Of a stretch of DNA of 64,000 nt, positions 39,073 through 48,766 are shown piece by piece. A program made the position numbers and the translations under genes. How positions within the stretch are numbered: the stretch's first letter is position 1; each line of letters opens with the position of its first letter. Source of the DNA: Paenibacillus_AR sp051594765 (GTDB lineage Bacteria > Bacillota > Bacilli > Paenibacillales > NBRC-103111); the NCBI RefSeq assembly GCF_051594765.1, contig NZ_JBPPGJ010000024.1, positions 5,566-69,565 of the forward strand. Reading direction: 5' to 3'. Below the pieces are notes generated by a model that was given only the letters and a program-made list of their open reading frames with translations, ran no database searches and was not told where the DNA came from.

Positions 39073-42000
39073 TTACTCGTTGATAAATTTCAATGCTTGC
39101 AGCGTACGCTTCAGCATCGCTGCAGCTTCCGCGCGTGTCGCGTTGTTTTGGGGTGCGAAAGTGGTCTCGCTGGTGCCCCGGATAATGCCGGCGGACAAAG
39201 CTTGCGCCGCGGCTTCCTTAGACCAGGACGAGAGGCTCGAGCGGTCTGCATAGCGATCCAGCAGCGAAGGATCGCCCTTCGTCTCCTGGCCGCCGAACTT
39301 CAGTGCGCGAACGATCATGGTGACCATCTCTTCACGGGTGATGCCGGCATTCGGACGGAAGCTTCCGTCATCGAAGCCGTTGACCAGACCCGCTTGCTTC
39401 GCCGCACCGATGGCTCCGGAGAACCAATCGTCATCCGCAACATCGCTGAATCCTACCGCTTTCCCTTCGTTCAAGCCCAAAGCACGAACCAAGAGGGCTG
39501 CAAATTCGGCGCGGGTAATCGATTGATCCGGTGCAAATGCAGTGTCGGACACCCCATTTACAATCAGCTTGCTGGCCAGCATGTCAACGTCTGCCTTCGC
39601 CCAATGTCCCGAGAGGTCGGCATAGGTCTTGGCGTGCTCGATGACGGTATAGATGCTGTTGCCTTGGCGCAGAAGAGTGGCCTCTGTACCATTGAACACG
39701 GTCGGAACCGGGGTTAAGGTCTTCGTTACCGGATTGTACAGCGCTCCTGCAGCCGACTGCGGATTCACAGCCTTCGGCAAATGAAGGGTCCGTTTGACGT
39801 AGGTGCTGAAGGTGCTCCATTCCTGCTTCTTGCCGTTAGGGGCTTCAATGATGACGGAGAACTCGACCGGCTCCCCGAGTACGTTTGCACCCTTGTCGGA
39901 AGCCGCTTTTCTGACGCCCTCCATCTTATCCCCGATCACTTTCTCCAACGTGACGCCGATCTTCAAGTCTTGTTCCGCAACGCCCCATTGTTGGGCTATG
40001 GCCTGAACATCAATCAGATTCGCAGGCAAGCTGTAGCTGCCGGCTTCCGATACGATCTGCAGGACGGCCGCGTTGCTCTTACCGGACACGGCCTTTAACA
40101 CTTCCGGAGTAAGCTCCGCTTTGACAACGTTGCCGGAAGCATGGACCACGAACTGAAGCACCGATTGATCCTTGTTGATCTTGGACAGAAGGTCCCTAAC
40201 CTTGGCTGCATCGATGACTGCCGTGACTACGCCGTCCTTCACCGATTCCGTCACAGCGCCGCTAAAGTCACCATTGCCGGCAGCGGTACTGTCAGGAGTG
40301 GAGGCGACCGGTCCTGCCACGACAGGGCCGGGAACAGGACCGTCGGTGACTTCCTCGTTACTGGGGCTGGAGGGGTCTTCCAGACCGTTGTAAACGGTCT
40401 TCTCCCATTGGACATAGGACATGGTCACTGCACCCGCTCCTGCGTACGGCAGCACCGTAGAAGCCAGGGTGTTGGGGTCATACAGGGTATAGCGGTATGG
40501 CAGGGTCAGCTTGAATGCATCGATGTCCATTACCAGTCCCGCATTGACACTGTCGGTTACGGCCAATTCCGCCGGTACCCCATTCAGGATATACACGGTA
40601 TTCCGTGCGCCGATGTAGCCTGCCGGACTGGTGCCGTTGCCGCTTAAGAGCGCCTTGCTGATGCCGTTGATACTGGAGTTCTCCACCAGAACCTTGGCTC
40701 CCTGCGTAGAGATGGCTCCGTTGCTGACTACCTTCGATGCGGCATATTCATCCGCAATGGTAGCCCGGAGAGCCAGAAGCTCCGACGCATCCATGATGGT
40801 GTTGTAGACGTGGGCTTCCCCCTTGCGCATACGCGGCATCCGGTCCATGGAATTGTAGTAATAGTTGTTAGCCAGGGTAAGTCTCAGGTTGGCTGCGTTT
40901 TCCTCCGTATCGGAAGCACCGATCAGGTGTGTTTTCTTCTGAGCCCGCGAGTAGGCACGAAGCTGCTCCTTGGTCATGCCATGTGCCGTCAAGAGCTCTT
41001 GATAATACGGATATTGCCCGGGATTAGCCTCCAGGGTATCCATCATGACATCGAAGAACGCGCCTTCGCTGCCCGGCAAGAACTTGCTCCAGGACACCGT
41101 AACATTCGACAGAAGAGTTCCGGCTTTCTTCACGTCCACTATACCATCGTACGCTTTGTAGAAGGTACAATGGTCGATCCAGACTCCGGTGCTTCCTTCT
41201 TCGACGGTGATATAATCCCAGTCATTCCGGTCGTAATCCCCATGCGTCGCTTCATCCCATTCCCAGATCTCATCGAACGCCAGGTTCCTGATGATGATAT
41301 TGCTGGAATTGTTGATCTTGACCGTGGTATGGGTCAGCTTCGCACCGTTCTTCGAGAAGAGGGTCAGGTTGCTCATGCCGCTAAGCGACAGTGTGGACAC
41401 CCCGCTCTGCAGAAGCGTCGGATGCGTTAGCGGTTGATTCGTATGCGGGGTGATGACACTGCTGTAGGTGGTAATGGCATTTCCGATTTCTTTCGAGCCT
41501 AAGGCGATGTCGGCTGTAAGCTCGATGACACTTGCCTTCGCACTTTCTTTGACGGCAACAAGCGCCTGCAGGAATTGTTCTGCTGTGGCTACTTTGTAGT
41601 AACGCTGGGACGTTTCCAGCAGGAGACCGCCTCCCGTTACTCCTTGGGCAGCCGCATACCCTTCCAGCGCGAACTTCTGCAGCGCACGGTCCTTGGTAGA
41701 ATTCGGGTCCGCATTTTCGTTCACATATTCCGTTTCAATGAACTTCTCGGGTCCTTCGGTCAACACATCCCCGACATAAGCCTGAAGGGAGGTGTCTGCT
41801 GCTGCCTGCGAAGGATTCCAGCCCAACGAGGACACGCTCAGCATGGCTTCGGCCTGCGCCTTAGAAATCTGCGGTCTGCCGCTGTGAATCGCAAAGCCGC
41901 CGCCGTACGTGTAATATTCATTGAACCGTGCATTGACCCATAGGTTGCCGCTCATATCCGCGTAAGGGACCGTCTTGTTGACGATGCCACCCATATAGGT

Positions 42001-45000
42001 ATTGATGAAAGTCGCCGCACCTGCGGCTCCCCACGGACGGGCCAGCATATATTTGGAGCCGAAAGCCCCTTCCTCCGCAGTAATCCGGCTGTTGTTGAAG
42101 ATGTAGCCGTAGCTCTTATCCGCAGCGGTATTCGGTGCGGTTACGTATCCGCTGTTCTTCTTCGCGTTATACCGGAACACGATATCCGAATCCTCGAACA
42201 AGGCCTGCGCCCCGCCGTAGATAAAGTCCACATTGCCCAAGATATAGCTCTTATAGTAGTACTGGCGGTTCGAGGCCGCGTACAACGTATCCTGGTAACC
42301 GACCAGCTTCACATTGACGAAGAGACTCCGGTCCGCATCCACTCTCAATGCGTCCGCCGATTCGTTGGATTTGGTTCCGTCACCCAAGTAGCGGTACGTA
42401 TTCTCGAAGGTCAGGTTCTCCGCCGTGAAGCCGGTTGCCGTCGATTTAATATAGACCGCATTCCGGTCCTCTGTGCTTCCTCCCTCCGGAGACAGCACCC
42501 GATCATAGAAGTTGATGTTGACTCTATCCCGGTCCTCGCCCACAAGGCTGATGTACGGAGAAGCTATCCGCAGGTGTTCTACGTATTGGCCCTCCTTAAC
42601 CAGAATGACGACCCGACTGGTATTCGCTGTAGGAACGGAATTCACCGCTGCCTGAACCGACTTATACATCTTAATGGCCGGATTCTCAGGCATAGCCGCT
42701 CCGTCTGCTCCGGTATATGCCGCATCAACGACGATCTGGTAGTTGGTCAGATAGACGAAGTTGAAGGTTTTACGGGTGACCTTGCCCTGTTCATCGGTAA
42801 AATACAGATTGACATCGTTTCGTCCTTCGGTCAATGCAGCTCGGAATTGGAAGGTTCCATGGGCTTCCAGGGCGGCTCGGGACTGTTCCGCTCCGTTAAC
42901 CTCCAACCGCAGGGTTCCCGCCCGGTCCACCGTGCCTTCAAGCGTAGCCTTATCGGTAAATACTGTGTCATAGGACTTCTTGGTGATGACAATATCGGCT
43001 GCTTCACCTTCATAGACATACGCTCCACTATGTCCGGCGGACGGAACCGATAATACCGCCACGGAAGGATTGCTGGAGTTCGCTGCCGACTTGGCCTTGA
43101 CGTAATAGTAATACGGCGTCTCGTTAACGACGCTGCGATCCACGTAGATCAGGTCAGCCGTTTCCGCCAGCTTGGTATACGCGGCTTCCTCCGAGGACTT
43201 GCGATATACCTCGTAGGCGGTTGCCGTAGCAATACCATTCCATCTGGCGGTAAGCACGCCGTCTCCGCTCTCCAGAGTGACGACTGGGGCTTCAAGCGGC
43301 TTCAATGCATACACCGAAGCGGATTCCGCCGCAGATGTCCTCTGTTCCCCGCACTTGCCGTATACTTTGAATTTGTAAATTCCGCTCTCCTGTACCCCTA
43401 CCTTGATGGTTTTGGCCGCAACATTGTCGGCGTAGGTCTTGTAGGTCGCACCGTTATCGGTGGAGACTTCAACCACATAGACCCCGTCTTTTTCCGGGAT
43501 GTCGCCGTTCCAGCTTACCGTGATAGCGGTCCGGTCCGTCGAGAGCACCGGCGCCTCTACGCTGGTTACGGCAGGAGCTGTGCCGACCGGGTTGTAGGCC
43601 GCTTTCTGGTCGTACAGCACGTTGCCGGCAGCATCTTTGAACACCAGATTGGTGATCATCGCATCCACATTGGCGAAGGCAAAGCCGTAGCGGACGCTTG
43701 CGGCCGTATTGGAAATGAGGTAAATCTTCGAAGATACAAGATCAATAACCGTGTTCTTCGAGCCGATTCTGGTCTCCGTATGCCAGCCCGCAGCCGTTCT
43801 TTGGGATACGAGGTGGACGACATCTCCCACGTTATACATTTCATTAGTGCTTCCTGCGCTTGGAGCTGATGCAGCATCGTTGTTGTAGATGTTGCGGACG
43901 GTTTTGTTGCCTCTGACTCCTAGTGTGGCAATCTTCGAGACCGGATTGGCCCCATCGAACATCCCGAAGAAGACCCCCTGCTTGTCGGAGGTACCGACGG
44001 ATTGGATCGTCACATCCGCCTCAATCGTAGCCGCATCCGCCCGGCTGGGGAACAGATAGTAACCCACACCGGTCAGTGTCCCGATGCTTGCTGCTGTGTC
44101 TGTGTGTTTCACGTACATCCGGTGTCCCTCAGCTGTGACGGACAATGCGTCATTGCTGTCCACCTCGACCGGCATGGACGGCTGAACGTGCGCTACCGGG
44201 GAACCGACCATGGTTCCCGTGTTCTTGACCGTGATTTCGTGGAGGTAGCTCTCCCCCGTGCTCGTTAAGGTAAAGCGCAAGGTTGTGGCATTCCCCTTAT
44301 AGGTGTACGTGATCAGTGCGCCATCTGTGGCGGATTTCATCACGTTGGAGTCAAAGGTACCGGTCCCGCCGGCAGCCAGATTGGATGCTTCCAGGGTACC
44401 GCCCGCACCGTATACGCAGACCTCGAAGCTGATTAAGGCATCCCCTGCCACCTTCACATCCATATAGTTGCCGTTGAACAGAGCAACGCCGTGGGAGCTG
44501 TCATGCCAGTAAGGCTTACTGGAACCGCTGCCGGTGGCGATGGTCAGTATTCCGTTATCCGTTGTGTAGGGAACCGCAAGGGTGTTCGCCGCAATGGAAT
44601 GAGGCATGGCATTGCCTGCCAAGTCAAAGTTAAACACATCCGTGACCGAAGGAGTCACGAACGCCTTTTGATCCTGAACCTTGATCCGGTATTCCGCAGG
44701 CTCTGTGGTTTGATCCGCGAAGGCGGCTACGATTTCGTTGGTGGCCGAGTCGACGGACAAGCTCTGTACGATGGAGGGGCTTCCATTCGTAAGAATAGAA
44801 GGGCTCAGGCTGTTCCCGGCGAGATCCAGACTTACCATCGCACTCGTATTCAGCGCATAATAGACGCTGCCGGAGCTGATTGTAGCCGAGGATTTCCCCG
44901 TTTTGGCGGCAGCTCCCGTCACGTTCAATGTGGTACCCCCGATCTGGAGGGCGAAGCTCTTCTGGGCCCAATTCGATATTTCAATGGGCTGTGACGTATT

Positions 45001-45573
45001 CTCAACCTTGATCCCATGCAGGTAGCTTTCGCCGCTGTTCTGGATCGTGAAGATCAGCGTCGTCGGATTGCCGGCATATTTCAATACCATGGCTTCTCCA
45101 TCCACTGTACCCTTCAAAGTAACGCTTGGCGCGGACACCTTACTCCCGCTGGCGCCGCCCGACACGCTGATCGTGCCCGTGGCTCCATATTTGCATGTAA
45201 GAAAGGTGATGATGGCATTGCCCGCAACCGGAATTTCGATGGTATTGCCATTGAAAACGGACATTCCATGAGTCGTGTCATGGTAATACATGGTCCCGCC
45301 GCCGTTCAGCTTCAGCAAGCCGTCCGACGACCTCGCCGTAGTAATCTTGTTCGTAGAGGTATAAGTCGAGAACTCCTTAAAATCATACGTATAAGTGGTG
45401 TCCTGCTTCGGCGTATAGACGGTTTCCGTTACGGTGGCGGTTGTACCGCTATCGCCTTCCGTCGCCCGGACCTCTGCAGCCGGCAGTGCCATCGACACCG
45501 ATGCGGCAACAAGTGCAGCCGACAGTGCCATTGCCAGCCGGCGCTTGAATGCTTTCATAAATCTGCTGCCCAT
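39073..45573 (-). CDS. Giant pectin methylesterase-pectate lyase S-layer protein
   Basis: A 2166-residue exported protein; ATG 45573 follows GGAGGG by nine bases. Order: signal peptide (1-37); two repeated carbohydrate-binding-like modules (about 65-192 and 312-453, each with a YWHDSSHG/YHDTTHG string and ending GESYLH); a LamG-like or binding segment (about 499-665); two FN3 domains (about 675-755, 762-838); an Ig-like module; CE8 pectin methylesterase (about 945-1258) with GYQDTLY and GNVDFIYG holding the catalytic Asp pair; PL1 pectate lyase (about 1332-1672) with WIDHCTFYKAYDGIVDV and MDRMPRMRKGEAHVYN; a linker; three SLH domains (about 1983-2166). It should de-esterify and cleave pectin while bound to the cell wall. 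Confidence 0.92.
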   Translation of the reverse strand: MGSRFMKAFKRRLAMALSAALVAASVSMALPAAEVRATEGDSGTTATVTETVYTPKQDTTYTYDFKEFSTYTSTNKITTARSSDGLLKLNGGGTMYYHDTTHGMSVFNGNTIEIPVAGNAIITFLTCKYGATGTISVSGGASGSKVSAPSVTLKGTVDGEAMVLKYAGNPTTLIFTIQNSGESYLHGIKVENTSQPIEISNWAQKSFALQIGGTTLNVTGAAAKTGKSSATISSGSVYYALNTSAMVSLDLAGNSLSPSILTNGSPSIVQSLSVDSATNEIVAAFADQTTEPAEYRIKVQDQKAFVTPSVTDVFNFDLAGNAMPHSIAANTLAVPYTTDNGILTIATGSGSSKPYWHDSSHGVALFNGNYMDVKVAGDALISFEVCVYGAGGTLEASNLAAGGTGTFDSNVMKSATDGALITYTYKGNATTLRFTLTSTGESYLHEITVKNTGTMVGSPVAHVQPSMPVEVDSNDALSVTAEGHRMYVKHTDTAASIGTLTGVGYYLFPSRADAATIEADVTIQSVGTSDKQGVFFGMFDGANPVSKIATLGVRGNKTVRNIYNNDAASAPSAGSTNEMYNVGDVVHLVSQRTAAGWHTETRIGSKNTVIDLVSSKIYLISNTAASVRYGFAFANVDAMITNLVFKDAAGNVLYDQKAAYNPVGTAPAVTSVEAPVLSTDRTAITVSWNGDIPEKDGVYVVEVSTDNGATYKTYADNVAAKTIKVGVQESGIYKFKVYGKCGEQRTSAAESASVYALKPLEAPVVTLESGDGVLTARWNGIATATAYEVYRKSSEEAAYTKLAETADLIYVDRSVVNETPYYYYVKAKSAANSSNPSVAVLSVPSAGHSGAYVYEGEAADIVITKKSYDTVFTDKATLEGTVDRAGTLRLEVNGAEQSRAALEAHGTFQFRAALTEGRNDVNLYFTDEQGKVTRKTFNFVYLTNYQIVVDAAYTGADGAAMPENPAIKMYKSVQAAVNSVPTANTSRVVILVKEGQYVEHLRIASPYISLVGEDRDRVNINFYDRVLSPEGGSTEDRNAVYIKSTATGFTAENLTFENTYRYLGDGTKSNESADALRVDADRSLFVNVKLVGYQDTLYAASNRQYYYKSYILGNVDFIYGGAQALFEDSDIVFRYNAKKNSGYVTAPNTAADKSYGYIFNNSRITAEEGAFGSKYMLARPWGAAGAATFINTYMGGIVNKTVPYADMSGNLWVNARFNEYYTYGGGFAIHSGRPQISKAQAEAMLSVSSLGWNPSQAAADTSLQAYVGDVLTEGPEKFIETEYVNENADPNSTKDRALQKFALEGYAAAQGVTGGGLLLETSQRYYKVATAEQFLQALVAVKESAKASVIELTADIALGSKEIGNAITTYSSVITPHTNQPLTHPTLLQSGVSTLSLSGMSNLTLFSKNGAKLTHTTVKINNSSNIIIRNLAFDEIWEWDEATHGDYDRNDWDYITVEEGSTGVWIDHCTFYKAYDGIVDVKKAGTLLSNVTVSWSKFLPGSEGAFFDVMMDTLEANPGQYPYYQELLTAHGMTKEQLRAYSRAQKKTHLIGASDTEENAANLRLTLANNYYYNSMDRMPRMRKGEAHVYNTIMDASELLALRATIADEYAASKVVSNGAISTQGAKVLVENSSINGISKALLSGNGTSPAGYIGARNTVYILNGVPAELAVTDSVNAGLVMDIDAFKLTLPYRYTLYDPNTLASTVLPYAGAGAVTMSYVQWEKTVYNGLEDPSSPSNEEVTDGPVPGPVVAGPVASTPDSTAAGNGDFSGAVTESVKDGVVTAVIDAAKVRDLLSKINKDQSVLQFVVHASGNVVKAELTPEVLKAVSGKSNAAVLQIVSEAGSYSLPANLIDVQAIAQQWGVAEQDLKIGVTLEKVIGDKMEGVRKAASDKGANVLGEPVEFSVIIEAPNGKKQEWSTFSTYVKRTLHLPKAVNPQSAAGALYNPVTKTLTPVPTVFNGTEATLLRQGNSIYTVIEHAKTYADLSGHWAKADVDMLASKLIVNGVSDTAFAPDQSITRAEFAALLVRALGLNEGKAVGFSDVADDDWFSGAIGAAKQAGLVNGFDDGSFRPNAGITREEMVTMIVRALKFGGQETKGDPSLLDRYADRSSLSSWSKEAAAQALSAGIIRGTSETTFAPQNNATRAEAAAMLKRTLQALKFINE

Positions 45574-45693
45574 GGATTTGCTCCCTCCAAATTCGATATC
45601 ACTATTGCTGAGAACGTTACTCCAAGAAACCCCCTTTTGCCTTAACGCGGTGTACCATACCCAAACGGCCCCTCCTGATCGAGAGCGGCTTTG

Positions 45694-45712
45694 GTTCTTG
45701 TATTATAAGAAC
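45694..45712 (-). promoter_or_regulatory. Palindrome over the -10 box of the pectinase promoter
   Basis: GTTCTT-N7-AAGAAC surrounds TATAAT as read on the minus strand (45702-45707), about 120 bases upstream of the pectinase start. The -35 is weak. A regulator bound here would directly control the pectinase. Confidence 0.5.
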
Positions 45713-45852
45713 AGTCCGGTCCGCATGAATATAATCATCTCTTTTGGAGAGCGGTGATACCCGGAAGAGGGTCGTAACACACGGGAGTTGCACCAAATCT
45801 GAGCTAATGAGCATGCAGTACTTTGCTTAGCAGGAAAGGGATGGCGTAAGAT

Positions 45853-45902
45853 CCAAATAAAAGACGACATCTCCCTCACTACTTAGAGGAAGATGTCGTC
45901 TT
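45853..45902 (-). terminator. Hairpin B, terminator of the sugar-sensor operon
   Basis: A long stem (AAGACGACATCTtCC with its complement) is followed on the minus strand by TTTTATTTGG, 13 bases past the binding-protein stop. It is 37/42 identical to hairpin A at 39006. Confidence 0.85.
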
Positions 45903-45914
45903 ATGAGGTTCTTG

Positions 45915-46913
45915 CTACTTCAGCAGCGGGAACAGCAGCTTCTGGTTCTCGTACGAGAACATGGTGTCCTGACGGATCACCTTGGAACCCGTGTCCATGG
46001 AGGCGGACGGCGCCTTGCCGCCGGAGAGGACATCGAGGGCGTGCATGACGCCCAGATAGCCCATGCCGAACGGGTTCTGCACGACCGTCGCCTGGATGGT
46101 GCCCTCCTGCAGCAGCTCCAGCTCCCGCGTGGTGCTGTCGAAGGCCACCAGCTTCACCTTGCCGGTCAAGCCGGCCTTCAACAGCGTCTCGGCCGCACCG
46201 ACAGAAGCGATGGAGTTCAGCGCCACCAGGCCGTCCAGCGGCCCATGCTTCTCCAGCATCCGCCGGGTCAGCTCCGCGGCAAGCTGCTGGTCGGAGAAGC
46301 TGTACACCCGCTCCGCCACCTGGATGTCCGCGCGCCCGGCCAAGCCGTCCAGGAGCCCCCGCTCCCGCTGGTCCGCCTTCAGCGTGCCCTGCACGAAGCC
46401 GACGACGCCGATCCGCTTGGGCCCCGGGCCCAGCAGATCCAAGAGCGCGCCCGCGGCCTTGGTCCCGGCGGCGTAATTGTCGGTGCCGATGTGGCTCTTC
46501 ACCTTCGCGGACTTGACCCGCGAATCGATGGTGATCACCGGCACCTGCTGCGAAGCCTGATCCACGGCCTCCGCCAAGGCCGCGTCATCGTTGGGGGCCA
46601 GCACCAGCGCGTCGGCGCCGTCGGCCAGCGCCTGCCGGATCGCTTCCACCTGGCCCTTCATATCCTCCTCGTCATCCGGTCCCAGGAAGCGGACGCTGGC
46701 CCCCCGCTCCCGGGCGGCCGCCTCGGCCCCCAGATAGACCGTCTTCCAATAGTCGCCGTGCCTCATGCCCAGCACTAGGGCGATCTGCGGCTTCTCCGCC
46801 GTCTTCACCGGCCCGGGAGACGTCCTCCAGGTATGCCCCGCCGCGATCAGCACGGCCACAAGGGTCATGACCAACGCCGTCCAAGCGGCAATCCGGGTCG
46901 ACCTTCTGTTCAT
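45915..46913 (-). CDS. Membrane-tethered sugar-binding protein (PBP type I)
   Basis: A 332-residue protein with an uncleaved-looking N-terminal helix (TRIAAWTALVMTLVAVLIAAGH, about residues 6-27) and no lipobox Cys, so it is probably membrane-anchored. The rest is an RbsB/LacI-type fold: PQIALVLGMRHGDYWKTVYLGAEAAARERGA, DALVLAPNDDAALAEAVDQA, GVVGFVQGTLKADQRERGLLDGL, LVAFDSTTRELELLQEGTIQATVVQNPFGMGYLGV. It has no transporter partners nearby and overlaps the kinase gene by four bases, so it likely presents a sugar to the sensor kinase rather than to an importer, as in other YesM/YesN-linked systems. Confidence 0.88.
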   Translation of the reverse strand: MNRRSTRIAAWTALVMTLVAVLIAAGHTWRTSPGPVKTAEKPQIALVLGMRHGDYWKTVYLGAEAAARERGASVRFLGPDDEEDMKGQVEAIRQALADGADALVLAPNDDAALAEAVDQASQQVPVITIDSRVKSAKVKSHIGTDNYAAGTKAAGALLDLLGPGPKRIGVVGFVQGTLKADQRERGLLDGLAGRADIQVAERVYSFSDQQLAAELTRRMLEKHGPLDGLVALNSIASVGAAETLLKAGLTGKVKLVAFDSTTRELELLQEGTIQATVVQNPFGMGYLGVMHALDVLSGGKAPSASMDTGSKVIRQDTMFSYENQKLLFPLLK

Positions 46914-48760
46914 CCGCCACCCGCCTCCCCATCTCCCGCCAGCAGCTCATGAAACACCGGCAGCCAGATTCGCACCGTCGTCCCTTCCTCCAGCTCACTC
47001 TCGAACTCCAGCCCGTACTCGCTGCCGAAGGTCAGCCGGATCCGCTCGTGCACGTTGCGGACGCCGACCCCGGAGCCGCCGCTCTTGCTGTTCGCTGCGG
47101 TCTCTCCGCCCGCTGCCTTGCCGCCTCCGCCCGGAGCCGCCAGCAGCCGGGCCGCCGTCTCCGGACTCATGCCGAGCCCGTTATCGATGACCTGCAGCAG
47201 CAGCTTCCCGTCCCGGATCTCGGAAGTGATCCGGATGAAGCCCTCGTCCTGCATCATCTCGATGCCGTGCTGGATGGCGTTTTCCACCAGAGGCTGGAGG
47301 ATCAGCTTCAGCGACATGCAGCTCATCGTCTCCGGCGCCGCTTCGATGGCGTAATCGAACTTGTTCTTGAACCGGATGTTCTGGATGATCAGATAATTCT
47401 TGATATGCTCCAGCTCGTCTTCCAGAGGGATGATGTTCCTGCCCTTGCTCAAGCTGATGCGGAACAGCCGCGACAGGGAGGTGATCATGGTGACCACGTC
47501 CGTGTTCTTGCCGGATTCTGCCAGCCGGACCACCGAATTCAGCGTATTGTACAGAAAATGCGGGTTGATCTGTGCCTGCAGTACCTCCAGCTCGCTCTTG
47601 CGCTTGGCCTCCTGCTCGCGGATGTTCTGCTGCATCAGATCCCGGATCCGGCTCACCATCAGGTTGAACCGCTGCACCAGCTGCTCCACCTCCAGCGCTC
47701 CGCGCACTTGGATGGGCGTTTCGAAGTCGCCGCGCTCCACGTTTTTCATGGATTGGCCGAGACGCTTGATGGGCTTGGAGATGACGCCGGACATGTAGGC
47801 GGACATCATCACCACGATGACCAGCACCAGCGCCAGGAGCCACACCATAAACCCGGAGACCTCCTTGGTGGAGGTCACGAGCTCGTCCATGTAGGCGACG
47901 CCGATGATTTTCCAACCGATGTTCTTGACCGTCTTCACGTGCACCAGCCGCTTCTCGCCCCCCACTGTCTCATAGAAGCTGCCGTACGAGTAATTCAGGG
48001 TTCGAGCGGTGGAGACCTCCTCCTTCAGCCCCAGGTTGATGAGCTGCTGCTGAGGGTGGTAGATCAGGCGCCCGTCCGGGTCCGTAATGTAGATGAAGCC
48101 CTTGTTGCCCAGGCTGACCCGCTGGCACAGATCGTCGATGGAGGAGAAGTTCACGTCGAGCAGCATGACGCCCTCCACCCGCTCGTCCCCGTTGCGCACC
48201 GTCACGCTCCGGCTTAAGGACACCACCCACCGGTACTCTCCAGGGAACAGATTCTGCACATGCGGAGACGAATAATGCAGATAGTTGGGCCGCTCCAGCG
48301 CCACGGTGAACCACTTCTGGTCCGTCAGCCGGGTCTCCCGCCGCAGCGTCGTGCCGGGGTAGCCCGTCAGAACCTGTCCGTTCCGGCTCACCACCGTCAC
48401 CGACACCAGGTCCTTGCGCGTGTTCAGGATGGCCGCCAGCTGCTCCGTCAGATCGCTGCCGCCCGGCACCGGACTCTTCGTGATCTTCTCCTCCAGCTGC
48501 TCGAAGAGCTCCGCCATGCCCCGCAGGTAATACTCCACATTGAAGTTCACCTGGTCCACGACCTGATCCGTATTGAGAAAAGCCCCCTTCTCCGCCGTGC
48601 TGGAGAACTTGTCGTAGAGGACGATGCCCACCACCAGCATGGCCAGGACGATCAGGGTGGTGTACAGCCCGGTAATGTAGATCTGGATGCTTCTCTTCCT
48701 GCGGAGGAAGCCCCCTTGCGGAGACACCCCCCCGGCTTTCTCCCGGAACCGTCCCGTCAC
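46910..48760 (-). CDS. YesM-type sensor histidine kinase
   Basis: A 616-residue kinase. Start GTG 48760 follows GAGGGG. Domains: helix (about 25-48), extracellular cache sensor (about 50-300), second helix (about 300-322), HAMP (about 322-375), His_kinase with QAQINPHFLYNTLNSVVRLAE (about 395-415, phospho-acceptor His in NPHFLYN) and HATPase with DNGLGMSPETAARL and a Gly/Ala-rich insertion (GGGGKAAGGETAANSKSGGSG) before GVGVRNVHERI. It phosphorylates the regulator encoded just upstream. The binding-protein gene overlaps its end, so the three form one sensing unit. Confidence 0.93.
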   Translation of the reverse strand: MTGRFREKAGGVSPQGGFLRRKRSIQIYITGLYTTLIVLAMLVVGIVLYDKFSSTAEKGAFLNTDQVVDQVNFNVEYYLRGMAELFEQLEEKITKSPVPGGSDLTEQLAAILNTRKDLVSVTVVSRNGQVLTGYPGTTLRRETRLTDQKWFTVALERPNYLHYSSPHVQNLFPGEYRWVVSLSRSVTVRNGDERVEGVMLLDVNFSSIDDLCQRVSLGNKGFIYITDPDGRLIYHPQQQLINLGLKEEVSTARTLNYSYGSFYETVGGEKRLVHVKTVKNIGWKIIGVAYMDELVTSTKEVSGFMVWLLALVLVIVVMMSAYMSGVISKPIKRLGQSMKNVERGDFETPIQVRGALEVEQLVQRFNLMVSRIRDLMQQNIREQEAKRKSELEVLQAQINPHFLYNTLNSVVRLAESGKNTDVVTMITSLSRLFRISLSKGRNIIPLEDELEHIKNYLIIQNIRFKNKFDYAIEAAPETMSCMSLKLILQPLVENAIQHGIEMMQDEGFIRITSEIRDGKLLLQVIDNGLGMSPETAARLLAAPGGGGKAAGGETAANSKSGGSGVGVRNVHERIRLTFGSEYGLEFESELEEGTTVRIWLPVFHELLAGDGEAGGG

Positions 48761-48766
48761 GGCCCG

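Larger units (their letters stand above)
45574..45914. other. Upstream region of the pectinase gene
   Basis: This 341-base spacer holds the pectinase promoter with a palindrome over its -10 box (45694-45712) and the hairpin B terminator (45861-45902) of the upstream sugar-sensing operon. No gene is seen. Confidence 0.5.
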
